From Acanthaster planci (Eukaryota; Echinodermata; Asteroidea; Valvatida; Acanthasteridae), in contig NW_019091562.1 in the NCBI RefSeq assembly GCF_001949145.1, positions 341,223-396,277 of the forward strand: a DNA stretch of 55,055 bases, in the 5' to 3' direction. The notes beneath the pieces are model-generated. The model saw only the letters and a list, made by a program, of their open reading frames with translations. It had not been told where the DNA came from and made no database searches. Made by a program: the position numbers and the translations under genes. Positions 11,001-21,483 of this stretch are shown one piece after another (position 1 is the stretch's first letter; each line of letters begins with the position of its first letter).

Positions 11001-12251
11001 CCAAGAGATTGCGATACAACAATGGATTACTGTGCATTTGTCTTGTGGGCAGCTTCAACGCAAGCTTCGTGTGACAGACCTAGGGGGACGGATCCGAGGT
11101 GTGCAAGCCACCACCTTCACCTCATGCCTCAGCAGGAGGGAGATGGAGGGAGCCTTCACGGCAGCTGCCACTCTGCTGCTGCAGCAGCACCTGAATCAAC
11201 AAGGTACTGAAGCAAATCCTGGGTAATATTGTAGTCCAACTGTAGTGGGAACCGATTCCGGATAGCCACAGTCCAACTTCAGGAAAAGAGTTCATGTAGA
11301 TCTAACCACTGTCCTGTNNNNNNNNNNNNNNNNNNNNNNNNNNNNNNNNNNNNNNNNNNNNNNNNNNNNNNNNNNNNNNNNNNNNNNNNNNNNNNNNNNN
11401 NNNNNNNNNNNNNNNNNNNNNNNNNNNNNNNNNNNNNNNNNNNNNNNNNNNNNNNNNNNNNNNNNNNNNNNNNNNNNNNNNNNNNNNNNNNNNNNNNNNN
11501 NNNNNNNNNNNNNNNNNNNNNNNNNNNNNNNNNNNNNNNNNNNNNNNNNNNNNNNNNNNNNNNNNNNNNNNNNNNNNNNNNNNNNNNNNNNNNNNNNNNN
11601 NNNNNNNNNNNNNNNNNNNNNNNNNNNNNNNNNNNNNNNNNNNNNNNNNNNNNNNNNNNNNNNNNNNNNNNNNNNNNNNNNNNNNNNNNNNNNNNNNNNN
11701 NNNNNNNNNNNNNNNNNNNNNNNNNNNNNNNNNNNNNNNNNNNNNNNNNNNNNNNNNNNNNNNNNNNNNNNNNNNNNNNNNNNNNNNNNNNNNNNNNNNN
11801 NNNNNNNNNNNNNNNNNNNNNNNNNNNNNNNNNNNNNNNNNNNNNNNNNNNNNNNNNNNNGCCCTTGATAGATAATTTTTTCCAACAGAACAAATCCTAC
11901 ACAGCTGCTGTCCATCTTTGGATTGGATCCGATCATATGTGACTCGGCAAGAGATCCCAGAGTCATTTCTAAACAAATCAAAGAGATGACCCCTTTTCCC
12001 CTTCCGGAACACATTTTTAGGCAACCTCTTGAAGACGTCCCTGACATTGTTTATCCCGCCTCAGAAACAAATCCCAGGTGACCTTTCTTTTTGATGTATG
12101 TCAATCTTTGACAGGGACAGTTACTCAACCCCCGCCGCCTAGCCATCCTCCCTCCTATGCCACCAGCCAACAAGTCCAGCGTGGGCAGCAAGGACCCTAT
12201 GAGTTGCCAACACCAATCGTCTACGGCAACCCAGCACCACCAGATGTCTAG
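7842..12251 (+). CDS. Gene A: unrecognised 318-aa PCCLLA/PPSY protein, six exons
   Basis: The exons are 7842-8047, 8943-9070, 9622-9734, 9972-10193, 11053-11203 and 12115-12251. All junctions are GT-AG with phases 2,1,0,0,1, and they sum to 957 nt (318 aa plus TAG). The start is the ATG in CCAAGATGCC; the same start context occurs in paralog C. Residues 1-68 form a block with LTPTGPA and FFTV. Residues 69-149 contain FFTVDLKR and FAVE. Residues 150-223 end in a hydrophobic aromatic/Cys segment (about 207-223, FCFPCCLLACP) that could be membrane-inserted or palmitoylated. Residues 224-274 contain DLGGRIRG. The tail from 275 is Pro/Gln-rich with PPPP and PPSY (285-288), a possible WW-domain ligand. 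No signal peptide is evident. I do not recognise the family, so the biochemical role is unknown. A gap of 543 N lies in intron 5, so an extra exon there is possible, although the phases join correctly without one. The gene structure is well supported by paralog B. Confidence 0.85.
8943..9070 (+). CDS. Gene A exon 2
   Basis: The acceptor is GACAG|TATCC and the donor is AGAG|GTAGGC. The exon codes for SILKVSTEGELENLTQ and LPLFFTVDLKR, matching gene B exon 2 (STEAQLQQLT, RPIFFTVDIER). It enters in phase 2 and leaves in phase 1. Confidence 0.85.
9622..9734 (+). CDS. Gene A exon 3
   Basis: The exon is 113 bp, exactly as in gene B exon 3. It codes for VVIVNSQHP and REGKRFAVE. The donor is GAG|GTGAGG. 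The conserved VN..HP and G..FAVE pattern in both paralogs fixes the frame. Confidence 0.85.
9972..10193 (+). CDS. Gene A exon 4, hydrophobic Cys segment
   Basis: This 74-codon exon enters and leaves in phase 0, with acceptor ATTAG|CTGGAC and donor GTG|GTGAGT. It codes for LDFNGVLEDWL, VVITNHGQYSQMF and the hydrophobic run WWTFCFPCCLLACPIYV. Gene B has FDFDGIFISWL, VTVTNYSEFDDMF and LPCCLLAFPCY at the same positions. Confidence 0.85.
11053..11203 (+). CDS. Gene A exon 5
   Basis: The acceptor is GGGCAG|CTTCAA and the donor is CAAG|GTACTG, leaving in phase 1. The exon codes for VTDLGGRIRGVQAT, which lines up with VEDFGGKVNGIKAT of gene B, then a Leu/Gln-rich helix-like stretch. It is 27 nt shorter than the B exon. 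Confidence 0.8.
11318..11860. other. Assembly gap (543 N)
   Basis: A run of N lies within intron 5 of gene A. Any exon or element here is invisible. Confidence 0.99.
12115..12251 (+). CDS. Gene A exon 6, proline-rich tail with PPSY and stop
   Basis: The acceptor TTTGACAG|GG restores the frame after a phase-1 junction. The exon codes for a tail with PPPPSHPPSYATSQQ and ends NPAPPDV and TAG. The low-complexity Pro/Gln composition resembles the tail of gene B. The exon follows the 543-N gap, so it is possible though not needed that another exon precedes it. Confidence 0.75.
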
Positions 12252-12421
12252 ATGTCTGCTTCAGCCCTACCCAGTGACCTGTTCCGATTGGACTTGTCCA
12301 ACTCAGGATTGAGTACCACACCATCAGAACGAGGTTTTCCCGCCTACAGGAGGCAACATTCTGTCTGTACTTGTAGGGATCTTTTCAAAATATACACAAG
12401 TTGGATTGTGAAACAACGTAA

Positions 12422-12427
12422 AATAAA
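12422..12427 (+). promoter_or_regulatory. Candidate polyadenylation signal of gene A
   Basis: AATAAA lies about 170 nt after the stop codon of gene A. It is the first canonical hexamer on the plus strand downstream. Position and motif fit a poly(A) signal, but transcript evidence is lacking. Confidence 0.4.
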
Positions 12428-15400
12428 TTGTCACTTAGCCATTTAAAAACAGCAGCCGCTTGCAGCATGTATTTTTTTACTTACATTTTTTTATTTTAAT
12501 ACCAGCATGTTATCAAAGTAGCACATCAAGCAGATAATAATTACTCTAGGTACCTTTCCATGGGGGAGGATGTGTTTTTGTTTGCTTAGGGGCAGTGTAG
12601 TTTTGTATTTTATCTTTTTTTTTTTTTGAAGGGAAGAGGAGATTTTTTTTAAGTCCAGCCAGTAAAACATTGGTCATTTTGGTATTCACTTCTGACATTT
12701 GGCGGCATTTTGTCATTAATCCAGTGGCTTTACATATTATCTCTTCCAAAATGTTGGAAACTGCTTTGCAGGCAAAATTCATTTGGTTATGTTTGTTGGC
12801 CAATTCTCTCAAATCCTGATTCAAACGATAAACATTCTTCTCATGCTACATAAATTATATTCATGATGATTTATAAGGAACAGAACTCATGCATGACCTA
12901 CCTGTACATAAGTCAAATACAAAGCCTCCAGGTAGCCTTGTAAATACATGTATATTTCTGTATGCTTTGATAGTTAATTTGAGTTTCCAACCAAAAGTCT
13001 GTTATGTGTCCAGGTTTTTAGAGTCAGAGATCACCATATTTGTCTAATTCTCAGTATGAAATACTTCCTCCCCTCTCCTTTCTTCTCTTAAGGGGGAAGG
13101 GAAGGAATTGTGCATACCAGTTCTAAAATGGGGTAATCTTTGAGAAGCATGTTGTATAGAGGGCTTTTTGCATTTCTGCCCATCAGCAATTTTCAAGCAA
13201 AACACAGCACTGTGTGCTGCAAACAGAGGTTGCCTTGGAGAGGCCAATTTCGAAGTTCAAGTGACAAAAACAGTGTCAATATGTGGATATTCATGAGCTT
13301 TATGAGTTTCAAACCACAGGAGTAGCACCGTGCCACCTCACAAAAAAAACATCTTTACAATCAGTATTAATACTCAAAAGTCCAAGCAAACAGTGGGAAC
13401 AGTTCAAGTTCCTCACCTGTTGTGGGCAAATTAAATTTCCAAACCATTTCCCAAGATGCACTGCGAAAGACAGCCACTTCATGTCAACCTCTTGATAGCC
13501 CACTGCATTGTTTAATACCCATATCATAATTGGAGGTCAAAGAAAACTCAAAACTGTGGGTGGAAATACAAGCTCTCTCACCCTAGTCCTGTGCAGTTAA
13601 TTCCAACAAACTGGATATTTTATTAAAACGTTTATATAAGGGAGATATATTTTTCCTTAGAAATTTGGGATATGCATAGGCATTACTTAATTAACTCTCT
13701 CAAATCATGTACAGTAAAGAGCACTTCTAAGGAAAACACGTTTTCTCTGATGTTATCTGTTCAAATAAATATGGAAGCATCCAAATCGAACGCAGTGTCA
13801 TTTGTCTTCAGAGCTCAACTATAACAAACTGAAAAGGGATTTTTTTCTGTTCATGCCTAGATGCAAGTTCTGGAACTACACCTCCCCCCGTTAAGTAATG
13901 GATGTACATGTACATTTTAGGCAAAACATGACATCAGTGAGGAGCCTTTTTAATTGACAGGAAGGCGATTTGTTTTGTCTATTTCATTTTTTTGGGAAAG
14001 CTCTACAAATTGCCCTAGTAAATGTTGCCTCACCCCTCAGACTGGCCGTAAAAAGTTAAATGAAAAAAATCCCATCATTTTTACCCTCCCGATAGCGTTT
14101 TTTTTTTCAAAGTTAAGTGCAAAGGAACATGAACGAGCTCTCGTTGTAAATGCACCCCAAAATAGGAAAATAATTTGCTAACGGACTTGTTGAGATTGAA
14201 TAATGTGTTTAGTGGAATTTATTAACTTTGAAGAGCTAATATATTAATGGGAGATTTCGGTCAAATGTTCAAGTAAGCCAAATTGAGGAGCACTCTTCAG
14301 GTGATCAACTGAATTTGTGCCTAATTTCTTGACGCCATCGTTTTTAACTTCAGACTAAATTTCATGACATTGAAATTGTTCACAGTGGTTCGACAGCATG
14401 CATTATGAAGGCAATGAATGAATTTGAAGTATGGCGACACTGCATGGGGAAAGGCAGTTGAAACGTTGAAGTGCGCCACGCTATTAGGCAAATTGATGCT
14501 TCCGGCCTAGCCGATGTGTTCAAATTGACATTCATATCATTCATAATGCGTGGTTGGAATGGAAGGGTTTTAAATTTGGGATTCAAAGCTAAAATGATCT
14601 TTTTTATTGTGGTGTCTGTGAGTGAGCTCAGAAGATTCTCCTGGCCCTTCGTCCTCTGAGGTATTAGAAAGCATAAGAACTCTCATACAAGATTCCGCAT
14701 GCATCTGCCCGTATATGTTGTGTTCATTCGTTTTTCAATTTGAAACGAAAAATGGCAAATGAAAAACAAACCGTTTTTGTTTTTCAGTTTGAAAATGAAA
14801 ACCTAATCTTCGAAAAAGAGTAATTTCTCAGTTTCCATTCCAGAAAACGAAATTAAAACGTGGAAAAAAGGAAATAAATTATTTCTTGATTTGATCGTTG
14901 AAAACAGTCAAAGAAAAACGATAACAATTTCTTCTGAATTTCATTTCAAACCGAAACGCCTTACACGACACCTTAGTGGTTCCTTACTTTAGGCCATGTA
15001 AAAAATGCATGGTGATCATCCTTTTTGCTCATAAATGGAGGATAGAGGGGGTGTTAGGTCTGGTTTGTGTTGTTTTGTGTTTTTATTGTTGGGGTGTTGG
15101 GTGTTTGTTTATTTGCACAAACATACAGTCCAACCTTGTTACTCGAGGGTGTATATAAAAATCATATTGAAATCGGAGGATTTGGGACTATTAGGGTTAA
15201 ATACAAGATTCTGCTATTATCAAAAAAGTTTCGGTCCCATTTCTTTGTTTTTTACTGGTTTTTTCCTAATATTCCTTTTATAACAAGGCAATAGATCATC
15301 ATGTATCCTACGTAAACTCGCCGTCATTTAAACACACGAGGACATTTCTTGAGGGCAAAAACAAACAAATAACCCAACACCCCAACAAACAAATAAAGAA

Positions 15401-16400
15401 ACAAACGTGCAGTCGCAGCCACAGCCCATGATTCGGATGTGGCTGTGACTGATTAGTCAGCGGTGCTGTTCCGTTTACCACCTTTTCCTTAAATTGAATG
15501 GAACTTTGCCCTTAAGGTCGCGTGTCCAATAGATGGAACAGCCTCCGATCAAGAATGAACTATTTCCAGGGATGGATTTGAAATAGTCTTGCACGAATTC
15601 TCAGACCGAACGGTAAGCTTGGGATTGTTTCTTGTTTAATCTTTCGACATTTTGTTACATTACCCATTCCCCCACCCCCATTTAGGGGAAAAATAAAAAA
15701 AATGGGGAAAAAATCGGTCGGAGGCATTTTGGAGGGTCGGGCGGGGATGATCACGAAATCATTTGTTTTTACATGGCTTATCTGTGGGTGCGTTCGAGCG
15801 AGCTACTTCAATGTCAACATCAGCGCTGGAACGGGCTGAAGTATGACCAGCGCGTCAGCGAGAGTGTAGGCCTACTCTCGCTGAAGGGGTACAGTTCACT
15901 AATTCAAGCCCCGTTGAAAACAGGTGTAAAATCAGCACTGTTCAGGGCCCGATAACGTGCATACATCCGTGAGGTCATTTCAGTTTCAGTGGTAGTCTTT
16001 CAGTTTCGTTTCAGTTTTCTGTAGGTTAACCAATTACATTTTTAATTATTCCCACAGAACAAAATCAGCCCCCGAAAAGTGTTTTTTTTTTCGAAGTCTG
16101 ATTGCAGTCATTTTTCAAATTGCAAGCCTCAACTGTTTCGGGTTTCAATCATATTTTTTAGCCATTCTGCTTCCATATGAAAGCTCAACGACCCAGGGAG
16201 TTGACCGTGGCAAAGAATTAAACAATCGCACCATTGGGGAGTAGGGTGATGGGGGGCCAAACAGTCGCCCTTTTTTCAAAACTCGGCGGCACTTTTAATG
16301 CTACTAGTAATAAGCTGGCCAGAAATTCTCACTTGAATTAGTAGACTGCATCCAGAGAAGGTGTACCCTCCTGCACCCGAGCGTAATCCGCACGCATCTA

Positions 16401-16416
16401 CTGGTGTTAACACCAG
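16401..16416. promoter_or_regulatory. 16-bp perfect palindrome CTGGTGTTAACACCAG
   Basis: It is an uninterrupted dyad with a central GTTAAC, lying 59 bp before the CRE motif at 16475 and upstream of exon C. It could be a binding site for a dimeric factor, but no factor can be named. Confidence 0.3.
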
Positions 16417-16474
16417 GAGCAACCATGCGAAAATAATGTACTAGAGGTAGCCGCCAGCTCCTTCAAATGAAGTA

Positions 16475-16487
16475 TGACGTCATGTGT
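16475..16487 (+). promoter_or_regulatory. CRE motif shared with the gene A promoter region
   Basis: The sequence is TGACGTCATGTGT, identical over 13 bases to the motif at 5321. A second TGACGTCA is at 17045-17052. Both lie upstream of exon C. This suggests that promoter DNA was duplicated together with the exon. Confidence 0.35.
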
Positions 16488-16995
16488 AGGAAGTGCAACT
16501 TGGTATGTTTCTGTTATCTTTTGACAGTCAGTCAATAAAATAGTGCAAAAATTGAGATCAGTTGGCAGAAAGAAATCGGAACTATTACAGTACTGCTATT
16601 TGTGTTGGGAAATCGGCAAAATGAAGCAATATTTATACACGCCCAATATGTCTGTGGATATAGTGTCGCTGGTTCCTAAAATAGACGTTGCTTGTTACAC
16701 TGTAAGAAATTTGTGGGTTGCTCCTCAGCCTTTTACTTTCGAAGCAATGAATTTACCATAACCTTCTGTTTCAGCCGTCGATCTAGATTAGCGGGCTACA
16801 ATTTTGCATAAAGATGTGTCTTACATTAAAAACAAAATAAAACTAAACCCCCTTTTTTATTCCTCAAATTGCATCGATAGATTACGATGTTATTCGCTGT
16901 CACATTATAAAACGAAGCACAAATTGATTTTCGACGTATTTCTGTGTTTTTCATTACTTGCTTTTTCACTTTGATAAACGAAAAACGACTTGTTT

Positions 16996-17023
16996 CGTTT
17001 TGTTTTGTTTTGTTTTGTTTTTT
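16996..17023. repeat. (TTTTG)n microsatellite
   Basis: About five tandem TTTTG units are followed by a T run. Confidence 0.85.
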
Positions 17024-17966
17024 AACGAAACGCAATAGGGCCAATGACGTCACCTCAATTTGTTTACCAAAATAACAACAAGGAAGTACTCTCTACCTGG
17101 AAATACTCAATGCTGCCACAGTGAAAGATTTCGCTTCTCACGAGTACATCTCTATACAGCTCTTGCTCATTCTTGAGTCTTGTTCTCGTGTTCTCGACGT
17201 ATGAGTATTGCTCAATGGACGCTGAAGTCTCTTGTAAGTTAATTCTGGCATTGTGTAGCCCATCGTTTTCGTCATTCACATTGTGGATATTTTATTTTCT
17301 TGATTGCCTTCAACAGTCACAGACGTAAAAGCTTGGGTAGGCCCTCTTTCAGGCTATGTTTTTTCATGTTCATGAGTTCCATCATTTTCAGTTGAACATC
17401 AGTTTCACTTCGTTTTCGTGCACAAAGTCTGTCAATGCACACTGCTTTAGGACCAAAGTTCCAAGTGTTCTGTAATGTCTTTGATCAGTTTATGAAGGTT
17501 TCAGGCTTTCCTATGCACGGGCGTAAATCCCAGGGGATGGGGGGTGTATATCACCCCACCTTTGGGGGGTCGGGTTATTGAATCAGCTCCCCACACTTTT
17601 TTGGTGAGGATAAATTGAAAGCGGACTGTGAAAAAATGTTTGCACTTCCCAACGACTAAAATGTTTTCAATATTACTCAAAAAAGGGAAAACGATTTGTA
17701 AAAAGCCATAAATACCTGTTCTGACGCAGGATTCAGCATGAATGTATATTTTAGATGCGTCTCTTGAACATCGCCCCCTCCGTAGTGTTTATGGTGCCCC
17801 CCAGGCTTTTCGAATTTCCATGGCCGGGTAAAAACAAGCAACATTAATGTGTGGAATTGTAAATTTTTTAGGCCTACTGAAATATTATCCTAACATGCTC
17901 AACTTGATGTATGGGACCTTAATGTTTTGAAATCACGTTCTTAATTTGAGCATCAAATCAGCCAAG

Positions 17967-18166
17967 ATGCCTTTGCTCCTTTGTCTGAATTTGACTCCCA
18001 GTGGGCCAGCCATGAATGTCATACTGTTTGAGGAGTTTCTACAAGTCCGGCCAGATTTCTTCACCGTGGTCCATGGGCCGAAGCATCGATACTTCAGCCA
18101 TGACCCCCGTCGTGTCCTGAATTGTGACCAATTCCACACTGAGCTGTTCCCGGACTCCATGGGAGG
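17967..18166 (+). CDS. Gene C: orphan first exon, near-copy of gene A exon 1
   Basis: The start is CCAAGATGCC, as in gene A. The exon codes for MPLLLCLNLTPSG through HDPRRVLNCDQ and FPDSMGG, and has an intact donor ATGGGAGG|GTGAGA in phase 2. Compared with A it carries a 6-nt in-frame deletion and scattered substitutions but no stop. Similarity continues for some tens of bases into the intron (ATTCTGAC...TTTTGACA and AGGCA.TGAAA). No counterpart of exons 2-6 is visible downstream to 34 kb on either strand; that DNA is transposon-rich. It may be a partial duplicate, a gene broken by insertions or an assembly break, or an exon used by a transcript not visible here. Confidence 0.65.
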
Positions 18167-18689
18167 GTGAGACCTCCCGTATATACCTCGTACCTGAGAT
18201 TCTGACCCTTTTGACACAGTCGTGCGACCAGGCAGTGAAATACATCCGAAGGGACGTGCAACTCAGTAAAGATTGGCAGTTTAATTTTGCAGTTATTTCA
18301 CTGTTGAATTTTCATTAGTATATTTTGTGCCATCACCAAATGGAGTTACTGCAACCTTATACCTATATTTATCAAATACCCCGATTCGGTTATATAACCT
18401 GCGTATGTTAAACTACAAAGTATTCATGCCAGAATAAAAGAAACATTTTGCAAAAGCTCACATCACCGTCAAATTGCGTAGACTTCCAACAGATCGCTAA
18501 CGCCCATTGACAAACACTGAGAAACAGAAGTATGACAACAATGAATGACCTCTTTTTTAATTCCATAATGATCTGCATTCAACGTCGTTCCAGTACCAAA
18601 ACCACAAAACGGTCATTCAGTGCCAACAAAGAGTTTCATTTGTGAGGAAACTGCGTTCGAAAATGGAAAAGTAGTTTTCATAGGCCTAA

Positions 18690-20010
18690 TGCTTCATGGA
18701 AGATCAAAGCGATCATTTTTGTCAGCCACATGCCCCCTGTCAACTTTGTGGCGAATGTCTTCCCTTGCTAGGCACCTTGGAAAGAAGCGTCTCGCGTGGC
18801 GGATCTAGGACTGACACCTACGCGCCTCTTCGTCGACGTCTTCGCATGCTTCTTCCATGGCTTGAGGAAGAAGAGTGTCTCTCTCATACGGATTACGACC
18901 GGACCCACCAGCGCCAGGCGGAAAAAAACTCGATTGGGTTAAGGAAAGGAGAATACGGTGGCAGGAAGTTCATGGTAAATCTGGCAATGAGCTTCAAACC
19001 ATTCACGCACAAGAGCCGCATGGTGGAATCTGACACTGTCCCACACGATGGCGAATGTTGTCAGCCCTTGATCGTTAAGACCTCTCCCAGCCGCCCGAGA
19101 ATGCAGTCAGTCTTTCTGAGTTGCACAGACCTAGTACAGCATTGTAAGCGATGACGTCATTACTTGAAATTGCTTCATACATGGTAATCCCCCCCCCACG
19201 CTGACCAGGTACATTGGCGGTGGCTCACTTTCCGACGACATTTCGGCCTCGCCGTCGTCTGTTGGTCAGGTTGAAACCAACTTCATCCACGTAGACGTAT
19301 TCAACTCTTTCCGCTCATGTATCCAGACCCAGTGTTCTCTAAAACGAACAAAAAATTACCAAAACGTCAAATGGCATGTAGCGGCTTGAATGAGATTGCT
19401 CACTCAGGTTGGATACAGTTATCTGTGTTTCGATAACTGACTGACTTGAGCATATTGGCAGCGCTCATAAGGCGACTTTGGTGACGTGTTTCATTTGAAT
19501 TCGCCTTCTCTTCAGGATTTGATCGATGGTACTCAAACTAACGCTTGGGTCATTTGCAAATACGTCATTGTCCTCAACTACCCTTGTGTGGATTTCTCTC
19601 AGACGGATGATGTTGTTTTCTAGAGCCACGTTCACCATCCTCCTGTCGTTCGGTGAAGAGGCGTCTTCTGCCGCCACAATGTAGTCGTCTCTCCGATTTT
19701 TAAATATACAAATGAATGAAACACAAAATATGCGAAAAAAGAATGCAGACAACAAGATTTCAGCCTTATTTAATTAAGTAATATCGGAGTGAGCTATATT
19801 ACACGACAACGCAGTTTACAAGTATTATAATTGTATACGATACTCCTGCTTACCTAGTCTCATTTTGAAATACCGTATGGTTGACGCTGCAGTGGACTTG
19901 GGCACATTGGCTTGCATCCGTTCTCCAGCTGCAGCTTGTCTCCGTGTTAGGGCAATTGAGAAAAAACTGTAACACACGTGTACCTCATACATGGCACTTG
20001 CGTTGTGGAA
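18690..20010 (-). pseudogene. Broken Tc1/mariner-type (IS630-like) transposase
   Basis: On the minus strand, segments of a DDE transposase appear in order but in different frames. An N-terminal helix-turn-helix-like part lies at about 19990-19862 (KSTAASTIRYF). Next come LREIHTRVVEDNDVFANDPS and STIDQILKRRRIQMKHVTKV (19465-19700), then YVYVDEVGFNLTNRRRRGRN (about 19300-19225, first catalytic Asp), VWDSVRFHHAALV (about 19050, second Asp), LNPIEFFSAWRW (about 18920, Glu) and RHARRFFPRCLAREDI (about 18780). Frameshifts and stops separate the parts. A donor-like AG|GTAAGC at about 19861 suggests the N-terminal part may be a separate exon. Terminal inverted repeats were not identified, so the element limits are approximate. 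Confidence 0.75.
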
Positions 20011-20217
20011 ATCAGGCAGTTAGGCCTAGTTGTATTCCAAGCTACCGTCCTGGCCAATATACCCGGCAAGAAATGAGACCGAGGGGTACCCCCCTAACAT
20101 GTCCAACCCCTATACACATTCCAGACTATTGTTATTTAACACATCCCCCCAAGATGTCTGAAAGGAAATTNGGTTCTCTCCGTCTCATACCTTGCTGCAT
20201 ATGCTCGCCAAATCTCG

Positions 20218-20370
20218 TTGGGCCTCGGCCCCCTCCCAATGTTGGGTGTCGATGCGCGGCCTGCGCTGCAGCTGGAGAAGACAGCATTGAGTGGTGGATT
20301 GGGGGACCTGGGGAGGGTAACTACACGTCTGTCTATTGATACGTGTCCCAACAATTTTGGCCAGGATTGC
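20218..20370. repeat. Dispersed repeat, copy 1
   Basis: This shares CAATGTTGGGT, CGCGG/CGCAC..CTGCGCT and GTGTCCCAACAATTTTG in the same order and spacing with 24001-24140. It probably derives from a transposon fragment near the broken transposase. Confidence 0.45.
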
Positions 20371-21483
20371 AGAATATTATCATTCTGCTCTATGGTGTGG
20401 ACCGGTGATCACGTCTCTGAGAATACTGCGTTTGGGAACTGATGTTACACTGATTAGAATTACCTCACTTTCCACGCAATGATCTAATTGAACACAAGTC
20501 ACGCAGTACTCATGATAATTATCACCTCTCACTGACTTTATATCATTATAATAAAATAACGAATAGGCTGGCATTAGAAATATCTGCCAATTCGACGATG
20601 ATTAAGTCATGATTCGTTATAATGTGACAGCGTTTATCTTTTTCACTGCAGGACCTTGATCTTAAGGATTAATCCTTGGCCTTGGTCTTGAGGCTTGTGG
20701 GTCAAAGCCGTGGCCTTGAGATCAAAACCTTTGCTCCAACACTGACCTGTACTCAGACTGACATATGTGAAATGGCATTAAGGATGACGTAATCATATGA
20801 TACATAAATGAAAAGTGAATATCACCGACAACCCATCACCCATCTTTATCTGAGTTACTTTTTGACAGTCTGAATTTGCAAGTTTTTATTGAAAGGATAT
20901 CTGCAATCAATTTGTTTTCATGCAAACCTTCAAAATGCACTTTTTTCTGTCTCAGTTATCCTTACTTCCAACTTTTGTTTGACTATTATCAGGGTATTTC
21001 ATTTCCATTTTTGATTTTTGCTTTCATGCTAATGAGTATATACATATTCATGAGCTCAACTGTGACGCTATCCTGGGAAGGAAGCCTCAGGTAACATTGG
21101 ACCGTAAAAAAGTGACTGATGAGAAAATGCAAGTTTTAATACGTAGGAGCACACTGATGTATTCACATCAATATTTCATACCACTAAAAATACGACAACT
21201 TAAGGTCTACGATGTTGAAAATGAACTATAATATGACAGGAAAAGTGTTTGTTCAACCACATCTTTATAGAGACGGGATTTCTGTGAAGAGGTTCTCTGC
21301 ACAGGACCACACATGAGATCCTTCATACCACACAACATGTTATTTTCAGAACTACTGGGTTCATGATTTGGCTGTCATTTTATGCTAGTAAAGAACTTCG
21401 AGAACCCCCCCCCAGGGGGCAAAAATGGCAAATACTGTGAAAGCGTTCGGACATGTTTCAATGTCAAACTAGATTTTAAATTT
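20371..21483. other. Gene-free repeat-rich DNA
   Basis: A degenerate CTTGGCCTTG-type simple repeat is at about 20655-20730. The rest is AT-rich. Open frames here are short and lack support. Confidence 0.4.

Larger units (their letters stand above)
12252..16474. other. Gene-free region downstream of gene A
   Basis: The first 200-1000 bp are probably gene A 3' UTR. The rest is AT-rich, with stretches of degenerate GAAAAACGAAA-type sequence around 14720-14960 and 15980-16020 and no supported coding exon. A perfect 16-bp palindrome lies at 16401-16416. Confidence 0.45.

Noticed and set aside
11279-12047. Long open frames across the N run
   Set aside because: They are artefacts of translating N as open codons.
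18696-19154. 152-residue plus-strand open frame
   Set aside because: It lies opposite the minus-strand transposase remains, whose motifs are recognisable. The plus frame shows no family pattern.
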